In this document: positions 1 to 5,305 of the stretch, piece after piece
Layout of the letters: every line of letters starts with the position of its first letter
Numbering within the stretch: position 1 is the stretch's first letter
From: Suilimivivens sp964507235
GTDB taxonomy: Bacteria > Bacillota > Clostridia > Lachnospirales > Lachnospiraceae
Assembly: GCA_964507235.1 (NCBI GenBank)
Contig: CAZDPE010000111.1
Coordinates: forward strand, 1 to 7,215
DNA length: 7,215 nucleotides
Reading direction: 5' to 3'
The notes under the pieces: generated by a model
Told to the model about the DNA's origin: nothing
Database searches by the model: none
What the model saw: the letters and a program-made list of their open reading frames with translations, nothing else
Program-made: the position numbers and the translations under genes

Positions 1-470
1 AATTGATTACCGAGGAAGAAAAAGGGCTAAAGGTTCCTAACTCCGCAATTGTAGAGAAGGAATTTTTTATTGTTCCCAAGGAATATGTCACTCAGGGCGG
101 TAAACTAGGGAATTATGGCGTAATACGGGAAGCTTACACTGAAGACGGAACAGCTACAACTGAATTTATTGAAACTACAATTTACAATGAAACCGAAACC
201 GAATGTTATCTGGATGATTCCCAGCTCCGCATCGGTGATTATATCATTAAACCGGAGTCTACAGAAAAGGAAGTAATCAGCAAACGGGGAACATTAATCG
301 GCGTTTATAATGTAAATAAGGGATATGCTGACTTTAAGCAGATTAATATTCTTTATCAGAATGAAGAATATTCCATTATCAAATCTAATACACAATACGG
401 GCTCAGTGTATATGACTACATTGCGCTGGATGCTTCTTCAGTTGAGGAGAATGAAATTATTAATGAATAG
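1..470 (+). CDS. HlyD-like membrane-fusion / efflux adaptor protein, C-terminal part (5' end outside window)
   Basis: The reading frame is open from the left edge and ends in TAG at 468-470, so only about the last 155 residues are visible. The first visible codon in frame is TTG and has no ribosome binding site, so the true start lies upstream. The fragment begins with a segment containing VPNSAIVEKEFFIVPKEYVT, followed by beta-rich sequence and a tail with SNTQYGLSVYDYIALDAS. This pattern is familiar from HlyD-like periplasmic-adaptor proteins encoded just upstream of yggS-sepF in many Clostridia. Such proteins normally have an N-terminal membrane anchor and an extracytoplasmic coiled-coil/beta-barrel region, and adaptors of this type support export. 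No transporter partner is visible here. yggS starts 10 nt after the stop, so the two are probably cotranscribed. The family call is fairly secure, but the function in a Gram-positive cell is unclear. Confidence 0.7.
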   Translation, partial: LITEEEKGLKVPNSAIVEKEFFIVPKEYVTQGGKLGNYGVIREAYTEDGTATTEFIETTIYNETETECYLDDSQLRIGDYIIKPESTEKEVISKRGTLIGVYNVNKGYADFKQINILYQNEEYSIIKSNTQYGLSVYDYIALDASSVEENEIINE

Positions 471-480
471 AAGGGATATT

Positions 481-1173
481 ATGATTAAAGAAAATTTACA
501 GGAAGTTAACAGCGTATTAAAAAGCTCCTGTGAAAAAGCAGGAAGACCGGCATCAGAGGTTACTCTTATTGCAGTGAGCAAAACCAAACCAATAGAAATG
601 CTTACAGAAGCTTATGAAAGTGGATGCCGCCATTTCGGAGAAAACAAGGTTCAGGAGCTGGTTGAAAAGTATGAAGTTATGCCCAAAGACATAAAATGGC
701 ATATGATAGGTCATCTTCAGCGCAACAAAGTAAAATATATTGTGGATAAAGTATATTTGATTCACAGCGTCGATTCCTTCAAACTGGCGGAAGAAATCAG
801 TAAGGAGGCACAGAAGAAGAAAGTTGTTGTTTCCATTTTAATAGAAGTTAATGTTGCAGGTGAAGAAAGCAAATTCGGCATAAAGCCTGAGGAAGCAGAG
901 GAAGTGATACGGCAGATTGCTTTACTTCCCGGCATTATGATCAAAGGCTTAATGACAATTGCACCATATGCTGATAATCCAGAGGATAATCGTCAATATT
1001 TTGCACAGCTGAAACAATTATCTGTTGACATAAGTAAGAAAAACATTGATAATGTTATTATGAGTGTTTTGTCAATGGGGATGACAGGCGATTATGCTGT
1101 AGCCATTGAGGAGGGTGCTACTTTCATACGTGTAGGCACCGGTATTTTCGGTGAAAGGCAATATGCAATATAG
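481..1173 (+). CDS. yggS: YggS/YlmE (PLPBP) family pyridoxal 5'-phosphate homeostasis protein
   Basis: The product is a 230-residue single-domain PLP-binding protein with the alanine-racemase-like TIM-barrel fold. It is cytosolic and not a known enzyme. The family buffers PLP and affects amino-acid and vitamin B6 balance. Visible motifs are LIAVSKTKP with the probable PLP lysine K34, FGENKVQEL at 52-60, WHMIGHLQRNK at 73-83, and a C-terminal phosphate-binding stretch, SMGMTGDYAVAIEEG followed by RVGTGIFG. Length matches the family. I chose ATG 481 because AGAAGGG at 469-475 lies just upstream and the protein then starts like its homologues. The frame is open upstream to 325, but that part overlaps the HlyD-like gene and looks unrelated. 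The gene sits 10 nt after the HlyD-like gene and 26 nt before sepF, the usual yggS/ylmE-sepF pairing of Gram-positive bacteria. Confidence 0.95.
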   Translation: MIKENLQEVNSVLKSSCEKAGRPASEVTLIAVSKTKPIEMLTEAYESGCRHFGENKVQELVEKYEVMPKDIKWHMIGHLQRNKVKYIVDKVYLIHSVDSFKLAEEISKEAQKKKVVVSILIEVNVAGEESKFGIKPEEAEEVIRQIALLPGIMIKGLMTIAPYADNPEDNRQYFAQLKQLSVDISKKNIDNVIMSVLSMGMTGDYAVAIEEGATFIRVGTGIFGERQYAI

Positions 1174-1185
1174 ATAAGTATAGAT

Positions 1186-1191
1186 AAGGAG
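1186..1191 (+). promoter_or_regulatory. Ribosome binding site deciding the sepF start
   Basis: AAGGAG lies 8 nt upstream of ATG 1200. A GTG at 1191 is in the same frame but overlaps this site, and ATG 1209 would be about 17 nt away. ATG 1200 is therefore preferred. Confidence 0.75.
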
Positions 1192-1199
1192 TGCTTAGA

Positions 1200-1703
1200 A
1201 TGGGAGTTATGGATAAATTTCTCAATTATATGAAGTTAAACGGAGATGAAGATGATTTCTATGATGACGACTATTATGATGATGTCGTTGAGGAGAAACC
1301 GAAGAAACTTCCCCAGATAAAAGAAACAACGCCGGAAGCAGAAGCTGATAAGGTTATACAGAAGAAGGCTTTGCCTAAGGTAACTCCAATGCGCCAGGCC
1401 AAAAAATCAGGAAATGGCATGGAAGTGTGTGTAATTAAACCCACCTCTATTGAAGATGCCAGGGAGATAACAGAAACGCTTTTGGCTAATCGAACCGTAG
1501 TGTTGAATCTGGAAGGCCTGGATGTTGATGTTGCACAGAGAATTATTGATTTTACATCAGGTTCCTGTTTTGCAATTAGCGGAAATTTACAGAAAATATC
1601 GCATTACATATTTATTATTACACCAGCTATTGTAGATATATCCGGAGATTTTCAGGAAATTTTATCTGGTTCGTTCGATGTACCAATAAATAATGGGTTA
1701 TAA
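1200..1703 (+). CDS. sepF: SepF, FtsZ-binding membrane anchor of the division ring
   Basis: The product is a 167-residue cytoplasmic cell-division protein. SepF polymerises, binds the C-terminal tail of FtsZ, and attaches to the membrane through a short N-terminal amphipathic helix. Here that helix would be MGVMDKFLNYMKL. A strongly acidic Asp/Glu/Tyr-rich stretch follows at residues 15-32, then a Lys/Pro/Glu linker to about residue 70. The C-terminal SepF domain (DUF552) covers about 75-150, with CVIKPTSIEDAREI, VVLNLEGLD, AQRIIDFTSGSCFAISG and YIFIITP. Those elements match the dimerising core of the family. The gene follows yggS in the usual order. An intrinsic terminator lies just after the stop, so the HlyD-like gene, yggS and sepF probably form the end of one transcript. 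Confidence 0.95.
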   Translation: MGVMDKFLNYMKLNGDEDDFYDDDYYDDVVEEKPKKLPQIKETTPEAEADKVIQKKALPKVTPMRQAKKSGNGMEVCVIKPTSIEDAREITETLLANRTVVLNLEGLDVDVAQRIIDFTSGSCFAISGNLQKISHYIFIITPAIVDISGDFQEILSGSFDVPINNGL

Positions 1704-1713
1704 CAGCAAATTC

Positions 1714-1745
1714 AAAACTTCCTGTTTCGGCAGGAAGTTTTATTC
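1714..1745 (+). terminator. Intrinsic terminator after sepF
   Basis: CTTCCTG (1718-1724) pairs with CAGGAAG (1731-1737). The stem extends by AAAA (1714-1717) against TTTT (1738-1741), giving 11 pairs. The loop is TTTCGG, which can close further to a TTCG tetraloop through a T-G pair. The T-rich tail TTTTATT follows. It begins 11 nt after the sepF stop and should separate the sepF transcript from aroB. The 70-nt stretch from here to aroB shows no promoter I would trust, so aroB may depend partly on read-through or on a weak promoter. Confidence 0.85.
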
Positions 1746-1799
1746 ATAACAATGGAAAGTTTCCGCAGAATGCTTTTTATTGTTTACAGCATCCAAAAC

Positions 1800-1804
1800 A
1801 GGAG
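1800..1804 (+). promoter_or_regulatory. Ribosome binding site deciding the aroB start
   Basis: AGGAG is 8 nt upstream of ATG 1813. An in-frame TTG at 1780 would add 11 residues but has no comparable site, so ATG 1813 is chosen. Confidence 0.75.
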
Positions 1805-1812
1805 AGAAAAAT

Positions 1813-2916
1813 ATGTCAGAAAGAATTACAATTAATTATGAAAAGAAACCATGCTACGATATTATTTTTTCCGGTTCATTTGATGGGTTGTTGGAAGAAT
1901 TGAACAAGCTTGCTGTTTCAGAGCGCCGCATATGCATTATTACAGATTCATGTGTTGAAGGTATTTACGGCGATGAAATAATGCAGATTCTTTCCGGAAA
2001 GTGTAAAAAGAACGTATTATACAGTTTTGCGGCAGGTGAGGAGAATAAAACACTTGATACTGTTCGTAATGCATATAAATTCCTGATAGACGAGAGATTT
2101 GACAGGAAAGATTTGCTGATTGCTCTGGGCGGCGGCGTCGTAGGTGATATTACGGGATTTATTGCGGCCACTTACCTGCGCGGAGTGGATTTTATACAAA
2201 TTCCAACGACTTTATTGGCCCAGGCAGATTCCAGTATCGGAGGAAAAACCGGTGTTGATTTTGACGGCTTTAAAAACATGGTGGGCGCTTTTTATATGCC
2301 CAAGCTTGTTTTTATGAATGTATCAACACTTAAGTCCCTGGATGACAGGCAATATTTTAATGGCTTTGCAGAGGTAATGAAGCATGGTCTTATTAAAGAC
2401 GGCGCATTTTATGAATGGCTTCTTGATAATATGTATGAAATTTGTGACAGAGATACAGAAACGCTGATTGAAATGATCATGAAAAGCTGTACTATTAAAA
2501 AGCTTGTAGTTGAAAAAGATCCGACGGAAAAAGGCAACCGCGCGCTTCTTAATTTCGGGCATACAATTGGGCATGCCATAGAAAAAGCAAAGAATTTTAC
2601 TCTTATGCACGGAGAATGCGTTGCTCTCGGCTGTGTTGCAGCCGCTTATATTTCCTGGAAGCATGAATGGCTTTCTATGGAAGAATATTATGAAATCAGG
2701 GATATGTTTGTTCCCTTTAATCTTCCGATTTCAATAGAAAATATTGATCCGGAAGAAATTCTTACATTAACGAAATCAGATAAGAAAATGGCTGGATCAC
2801 AGATTAAATTCATTTTATTGAAAAAAGTTGGAAATGCAGTAATAGATATGAATGTAACGGATGATGATATCATTAATGCGGTAAAAGAAATTCTCTATGT
2901 GGAAGACGGAGAATAA
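1813..2916 (+). CDS. aroB: 3-dehydroquinate synthase
   Basis: The product is a 367-residue cytosolic enzyme that converts DAHP (3-deoxy-D-arabino-heptulosonate 7-phosphate) to 3-dehydroquinate. This is the second step of the shikimate pathway to aromatic amino acids and folate, and it needs NAD and a divalent metal. The N-terminal NAD-binding half contains ALGGGVVGD (about 104-112), PTTLLAQADSSIGGKTGV (about 131-148) and KNMVGAFY. The C-terminal metal-binding half contains GFAEVMKHG with E187, NFGHTIGHAIEK with H250 and H254, and LMHGECVALG with H266. E187, H250 and H266 are the expected metal ligands by family comparison, and the 16-residue spacing of the two histidines matches the Aspergillus enzyme. 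Length is normal and no key residue is missing. No other aro gene is nearby. lspA follows after 25 nt, so the gene is likely cotranscribed with lspA and the pseudouridine synthase gene. Confidence 0.97.
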   Translation: MSERITINYEKKPCYDIIFSGSFDGLLEELNKLAVSERRICIITDSCVEGIYGDEIMQILSGKCKKNVLYSFAAGEENKTLDTVRNAYKFLIDERFDRKDLLIALGGGVVGDITGFIAATYLRGVDFIQIPTTLLAQADSSIGGKTGVDFDGFKNMVGAFYMPKLVFMNVSTLKSLDDRQYFNGFAEVMKHGLIKDGAFYEWLLDNMYEICDRDTETLIEMIMKSCTIKKLVVEKDPTEKGNRALLNFGHTIGHAIEKAKNFTLMHGECVALGCVAAAYISWKHEWLSMEEYYEIRDMFVPFNLPISIENIDPEEILTLTKSDKKMAGSQIKFILLKKVGNAVIDMNVTDDDIINAVKEILYVEDGE

Positions 2917-2941
2917 ATTATTTCATTACTAAGGTGATTAT

Positions 2942-3469
2942 ATGAAAAAGAAAAAAGGAAAGATTTTAATCATAGATTTGCTGCTTTTATTTATTCTTGT
3001 CGCCATTGACCAGTTTACCAAAAAGATTGCAGTTATTAAATTAAAGGATCAGCCTGCATTTAATATTATTGACGGGATTCTGGAATTTAATTATCTGGAA
3101 AATAAAGGAGCGGCTTTTGGAATGCTGCAAAACCAGAAGGTATTTTTTGTATTTGTTGCAGTAGTTTTTCTTGGGGTAATTGTGTTTGTTCTGTTCCGTG
3201 CTCCCGCTGAAAAGAAATATATCCGGCTGCATCTGCTGCTTGTTATGATTGCGGCCGGCGCTATCGGGAATATGATTGACCGTCTTAGGTTGGATTATGT
3301 TGTGGATTTTATTTATTTTGTATTGATTAATTTTCCCATTTTTAATGTGGCGGATATTTATGTCACCGTTGCTACGGCCATATTGATTATTCAGGTTCTA
3401 TTTGTATACAAAGAAAATGATTTTAATTTTTTAAGCTTTAACCAGAAAAAATTCAGGGAATTAAAATAA
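2942..3469 (+). CDS. lspA: Lipoprotein signal peptidase (signal peptidase II)
   Basis: The product is a 175-residue integral membrane aspartic protease that cleaves the signal peptide of prolipoproteins after the lipobox cysteine has been lipidated. Four membrane segments are visible, at about 8-22, 67-86, 94-110 and 137-156. Family motifs are present: DQFTKK (D24), ENKGAAFG (N54), GNMIDR (N110, D113), VVDFI with catalytic D122, and FNVAD with catalytic D138. The position usually held by Gly just before YVVDFI is Asp here (D118), a minor deviation. The C-terminal tail after about 157 is polar and Lys-rich. AAGGTGA at 2931-2937 precedes ATG 2942. The gene ends 3 nt before the pseudouridine synthase gene, the same lspA-rluD-like order as lspA-ylyB in Bacillus, so translational coupling is likely. 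Confidence 0.97.
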   Translation: MKKKKGKILIIDLLLLFILVAIDQFTKKIAVIKLKDQPAFNIIDGILEFNYLENKGAAFGMLQNQKVFFVFVAVVFLGVIVFVLFRAPAEKKYIRLHLLLVMIAAGAIGNMIDRLRLDYVVDFIYFVLINFPIFNVADIYVTVATAILIIQVLFVYKENDFNFLSFNQKKFRELK

Positions 3470-3472
3470 CTT

Positions 3473-4396
3473 ATGACGGAAGAATTAAAACAATATAATT
3501 TTATAGTGACTGATGAAATGGAAGGGGAAAGAATTGATAAGTATTTAACCGGACTTATGGATTCTTTGTCCCGTTCCTATATTCAAAAACTGTTGGCAGA
3601 AGGGAATATTACGGTAAATGCAAACAATATCAGGGCTAATTATAAAGTAAAATCCGATGATATTATTAAGCTTTATTTACCTCCTGCCGTTACGCCGGAC
3701 ATTGAACCCGAAGATATTCCGATTTCGGTTTTATATGAAGATGAGGATGTTATAGTAGTTAATAAGCCGAAAGGAATGGTCGTCCATCCGGCTGCAGGAC
3801 ATTACAGCCATACACTGGTCAATGCCCTGCTTTTTCATTGTCATGGGAATTTAAGCGGAATTAATGGAATTTTACGTCCTGGAATTGTGCATCGAATTGA
3901 TAAAGATACTACAGGCTCCATTATTGCATGTAAAAATGATTTTGCCCATGCATCCCTTGCGGGGCAGTTGAAAGAACACAGGATTGTAAGGAAATATCAT
4001 GCTATTTGCTGCGGCAGATTAAAAGAAGAAACGGGAACCGTTCATACTTTGATAGGACGCCATCCTAATGACAGAAAAAAAATGGCGGTTGTACAATCCG
4101 GAGGCAAGGATGCGGTTACCCACTATAAAGTAATAAAAAGCTTTGAAAAATATACTTATGTTGAATGTGTTCTTGAAACAGGAAGGACTCATCAAATCCG
4201 TGTCCATATGGCACATATCGGCCATCCGCTTCTGGGGGACGAGGTTTATGGAACCACAAAACCGCCTTTCCGATTGGAAGGGCAGACTCTGCATGCTAAA
4301 ATTCTCGGCTTTCATCATCCTGTTACAGACAAATATATTGAAACAGATGCGCCGCTGCCGGAATATTTTCAAGCTCTTTTGAATAATTTGAAATGA
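3473..4396 (+). CDS. rluD: RluA-family 23S rRNA pseudouridine synthase (RluD/YlyB-like)
   Basis: The product is a 307-residue cytosolic RNA-modifying enzyme that isomerises uridine to pseudouridine. E. coli RluD acts on helix 69 of 23S rRNA, and the exact target of this protein is inferred. An N-terminal S4 RNA-binding domain covers about 18-70 (ERIDKYLTG, SRSYIQKLLAEGNITVN). The catalytic domain follows, with VVNKPKGMVVHPAAGH and GIVHRIDKDTTG, where D143 is the expected catalytic aspartate. Further on are LETGRTHQIRVHMAHIGHPL, GDEVYG and a terminal HAKILGFHHP motif. Length is normal. Start ATG 3473 lies 3 nt after lspA. The nearest purine-rich site, AGGGA, is about 13 nt upstream, so translation may rely on coupling to lspA. 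No hairpin terminator follows; the downstream sequence is simply very AT-rich. Confidence 0.93.
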   Translation: MTEELKQYNFIVTDEMEGERIDKYLTGLMDSLSRSYIQKLLAEGNITVNANNIRANYKVKSDDIIKLYLPPAVTPDIEPEDIPISVLYEDEDVIVVNKPKGMVVHPAAGHYSHTLVNALLFHCHGNLSGINGILRPGIVHRIDKDTTGSIIACKNDFAHASLAGQLKEHRIVRKYHAICCGRLKEETGTVHTLIGRHPNDRKKMAVVQSGGKDAVTHYKVIKSFEKYTYVECVLETGRTHQIRVHMAHIGHPLLGDEVYGTTKPPFRLEGQTLHAKILGFHHPVTDKYIETDAPLPEYFQALLNNLK

Positions 4397-4432
4397 GTAT
4401 ATGTATTTATTACGTATTTTTGAAGAAAAAAG

Positions 4433-4461
4433 TTGAAATATAAAAGTTTTCATGTTATCAT
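4433..4461 (+). promoter_or_regulatory. Candidate sigma-A promoter for the 4585-5187 gene
   Basis: TTGAAA (4433-4438) and TATCAT (4456-4461) are separated by exactly 17 nt. TGT directly before the -10 box gives an extended -10 element. A transcript starting near 4468 would have a leader of about 115 nt with very low G+C. A second TATCAT at 4556-4561 lies 15 nt after another TTGAAA (4535-4540) and is a weaker alternative closer to the gene. Confidence 0.5.
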
Positions 4462-4570
4462 TTTTAATAAATTAAAGTAAAATTTAGTTTTATTAATTTT
4501 ATTTTATAATTTAATTTTAAATATTGCTTAAAAATTGAAAAATTTAATTTTCTTATATCATGTATAGTAC

Positions 4571-4577
4571 AAAGGGG
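4571..4577 (+). promoter_or_regulatory. Ribosome binding site of the 4585-5187 gene
   Basis: AAAGGGG lies 7 nt before ATG 4585, supporting translation of the unassigned gene from this start. Confidence 0.65.
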
Positions 4578-4584
4578 TAGTATA

Positions 4585-5187
4585 ATGAAGACGGCTGAGT
4601 ATCTTGACAGGCTTCTTTTGCGTTATTCCGGGAGCTTCGACATTTATCAGCCCTATGTGATAAATGGCAGAGAATACCCGGCGTATGGGTATTTTTTTTC
4701 TTATATGGAAAAGTACATATTGGTTCGGGAAATTAACATGTGGTCTACACACAGTTACGAACATCTTCTTTTCATGGAAGTGGAAGAGTGCACAAATGAT
4801 GTTTTGGATGAGGCTGAAGCAATTATCAGTAATTATATGGAACCGGTGCTTGTTCGTAAAAATAAAAAGCTGCCGGAAAAAAATCATATGTCCAGTTACT
4901 TAAATGTTGTGATTGTTGCCGGCAAAGCGGTTTCTGAACCTGTTGCGAAAAGAATTAAGCGATATCATTTTGAAAAAGGTTATAAATTTAATATCAGGGG
5001 TTTTTCTCAGGGGACAATTATGTGTGCGTCCATGGAAGATTTCAGATTTATCAGCAGTCATCATGGCCGTAAGAAAAAAGGAATTTTTACAGATGTCTTT
5101 ACCGAAGTGAAGGAAGGAAAACCAGGATTTAAGCAAGTAATGGAAGAGAAGGGATTGACTCCTTATAAGCAGGAAATATTGCAATGA
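4585..5187 (+). CDS. Conserved-looking protein of unknown function, 200 residues
   Basis: I do not recognise this family with certainty and assign no function. The product appears soluble: there is no signal peptide and no membrane segment. The N-terminal part is rich in aromatic residues (Tyr/Phe/Trp at about 5-60: LLLRYSGSFDIYQPYVINGR, PAYGYFFSYMEKYILV, MWSTHSYEHLLFMEV). An acidic helix follows (about 62-85). After a Lys-rich linker (about 90-100), a hydrophobic strand LNVVIVAGKAV precedes a Lys/Arg-rich stretch (KRIKRYHFEKGYKFNIRGFS) and a region with SSHHGRKKKG (about 158-167). The tail is charged (EVKEGKPGFKQVMEEKG). The good ribosome binding site, tandem stops TGA TAA at 5185-5190 and codon use like its neighbours support a real gene. 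It has its own promoter candidate, is separated from rluD by 188 nt, and ends 118 nt before cstA. The basic patches could contact nucleic acid or membrane, but that is only a guess. Confidence 0.85.
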   Translation: MKTAEYLDRLLLRYSGSFDIYQPYVINGREYPAYGYFFSYMEKYILVREINMWSTHSYEHLLFMEVEECTNDVLDEAEAIISNYMEPVLVRKNKKLPEKNHMSSYLNVVIVAGKAVSEPVAKRIKRYHFEKGYKFNIRGFSQGTIMCASMEDFRFISSHHGRKKKGIFTDVFTEVKEGKPGFKQVMEEKGLTPYKQEILQ

Positions 5188-5220
5188 TAAATTGTTTTCA
5201 GGGAAAAACGCTGCTTATAA
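5163..5220 (+). repeat. 10-bp perfect inverted repeat spanning the end of the unassigned gene and the cstA upstream region
   Basis: TTATAAGCAG (5163-5172) is the exact reverse complement of CTGCTTATAA (5211-5220), with 38 nt between. The left arm lies in the last codons of the unassigned gene, and the right arm overlaps a possible -10 box for cstA. A second TGCTTATA copy follows at 5225-5232. There is no T-tract after the right arm, so it is not a standard terminator. Confidence 0.6.
5192..5220 (+). promoter_or_regulatory. Candidate promoter for cstA
   Basis: TTGTTT (5192-5197) and TTATAA (5215-5220) are 17 nt apart. TGC immediately before the -10 box gives an extended -10. A transcript would begin around 5227, right at the left arm of the downstream hairpin, leaving a leader of about 80 nt. 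The match to consensus is moderate. Confidence 0.4.
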
Positions 5221-5226
5221 AAATTG

Positions 5227-5263
5227 CTTATATACAAATGCTTGTACATTTGTTTTATATAAG
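5227..5263 (+). repeat. Hairpin-forming inverted repeat in the probable cstA leader or operator region
   Basis: CTTATATA+CAAATG (5227-5240) pairs with CATTTG (5247-5252) and TATATAAG (5256-5263). This gives 14 pairs with a 3-nt TTT bulge (5253-5255) and a 6-nt loop, CTTGTA. The stem is AT-rich and is not followed by a T-tract, so it is unlikely to be a terminator. It could be a protein-binding operator or a leader structure, about 30 nt before the cstA ribosome binding site. Confidence 0.55.
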
Positions 5264-5292
5264 AATGCTCAAACATAAGAAAAAATATTAAT

Positions 5293-5298
5293 AGGAGG
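5293..5298 (+). promoter_or_regulatory. Strong ribosome binding site deciding the GTG start of cstA
   Basis: AGGAGG lies 7 nt before GTG 5306. The preceding TTG codons at 5301 and 5303 run into stops or other frames, so GTG is the only start at suitable distance. Confidence 0.8.
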
Positions 5299-5305
5299 GA
5301 TTGTT

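Larger units (their letters stand above)
4397..4584 (+). other. Extremely AT-rich spacer between the rluD-like gene and the unassigned gene
   Basis: By hand count only about 27 of the 188 bases are G or C, and the middle (about 4462-4550) has roughly five. It contains many short A- and T-tracts and short inverted repeats such as TAAAATT (4478-4484) with AATTTTA (4495-4501), which are expected by chance at this composition. I see no gene here. It carries one good promoter candidate, listed separately, and could also act as an unstructured leader or a curved-DNA region. Confidence 0.8.

Noticed and set aside
325..480. Upstream extension of the yggS frame giving a 282-residue protein
   Set aside because: The extra 52 residues overlap the HlyD-like gene in another frame and do not look like YggS. 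ATG 481 has a ribosome binding site and gives the normal family length.
1742..1799. Promoter for aroB in the gap after the sepF terminator
   Set aside because: No -35/-10 pair with acceptable sequence and spacing could be found by eye.
2323..2664. Minus-strand open frame of 113 codons inside aroB
   Set aside because: It lies opposite the conserved metal-binding half of AroB, with no recognisable protein features.
4019..4453. Minus-strand open frame of 144 codons opposite the end of the rluD-like gene
   Set aside because: It lies mostly antisense to a well-supported gene, has no family resemblance and is Phe/Ile/Ser/Arg-rich in the way expected of a shadow frame.
4462..4550. Short inverted repeats in the AT-rich spacer
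   Set aside because: Arms made only of A and T of this length are expected by chance at such low G+C.
5190..5210. Possible catabolite-repression (CcpA cre) site upstream of cstA
   Set aside because: The GTTTTC...GAAAAAC arms show symmetry, but the sequence does not match the central CG and flanks of the cre consensus well enough.
5227..5263. Hairpin considered as a terminator for the unassigned gene
   Set aside because: The stem is AT-rich, bulged and not followed by a T-tract. An operator or leader structure fits better.
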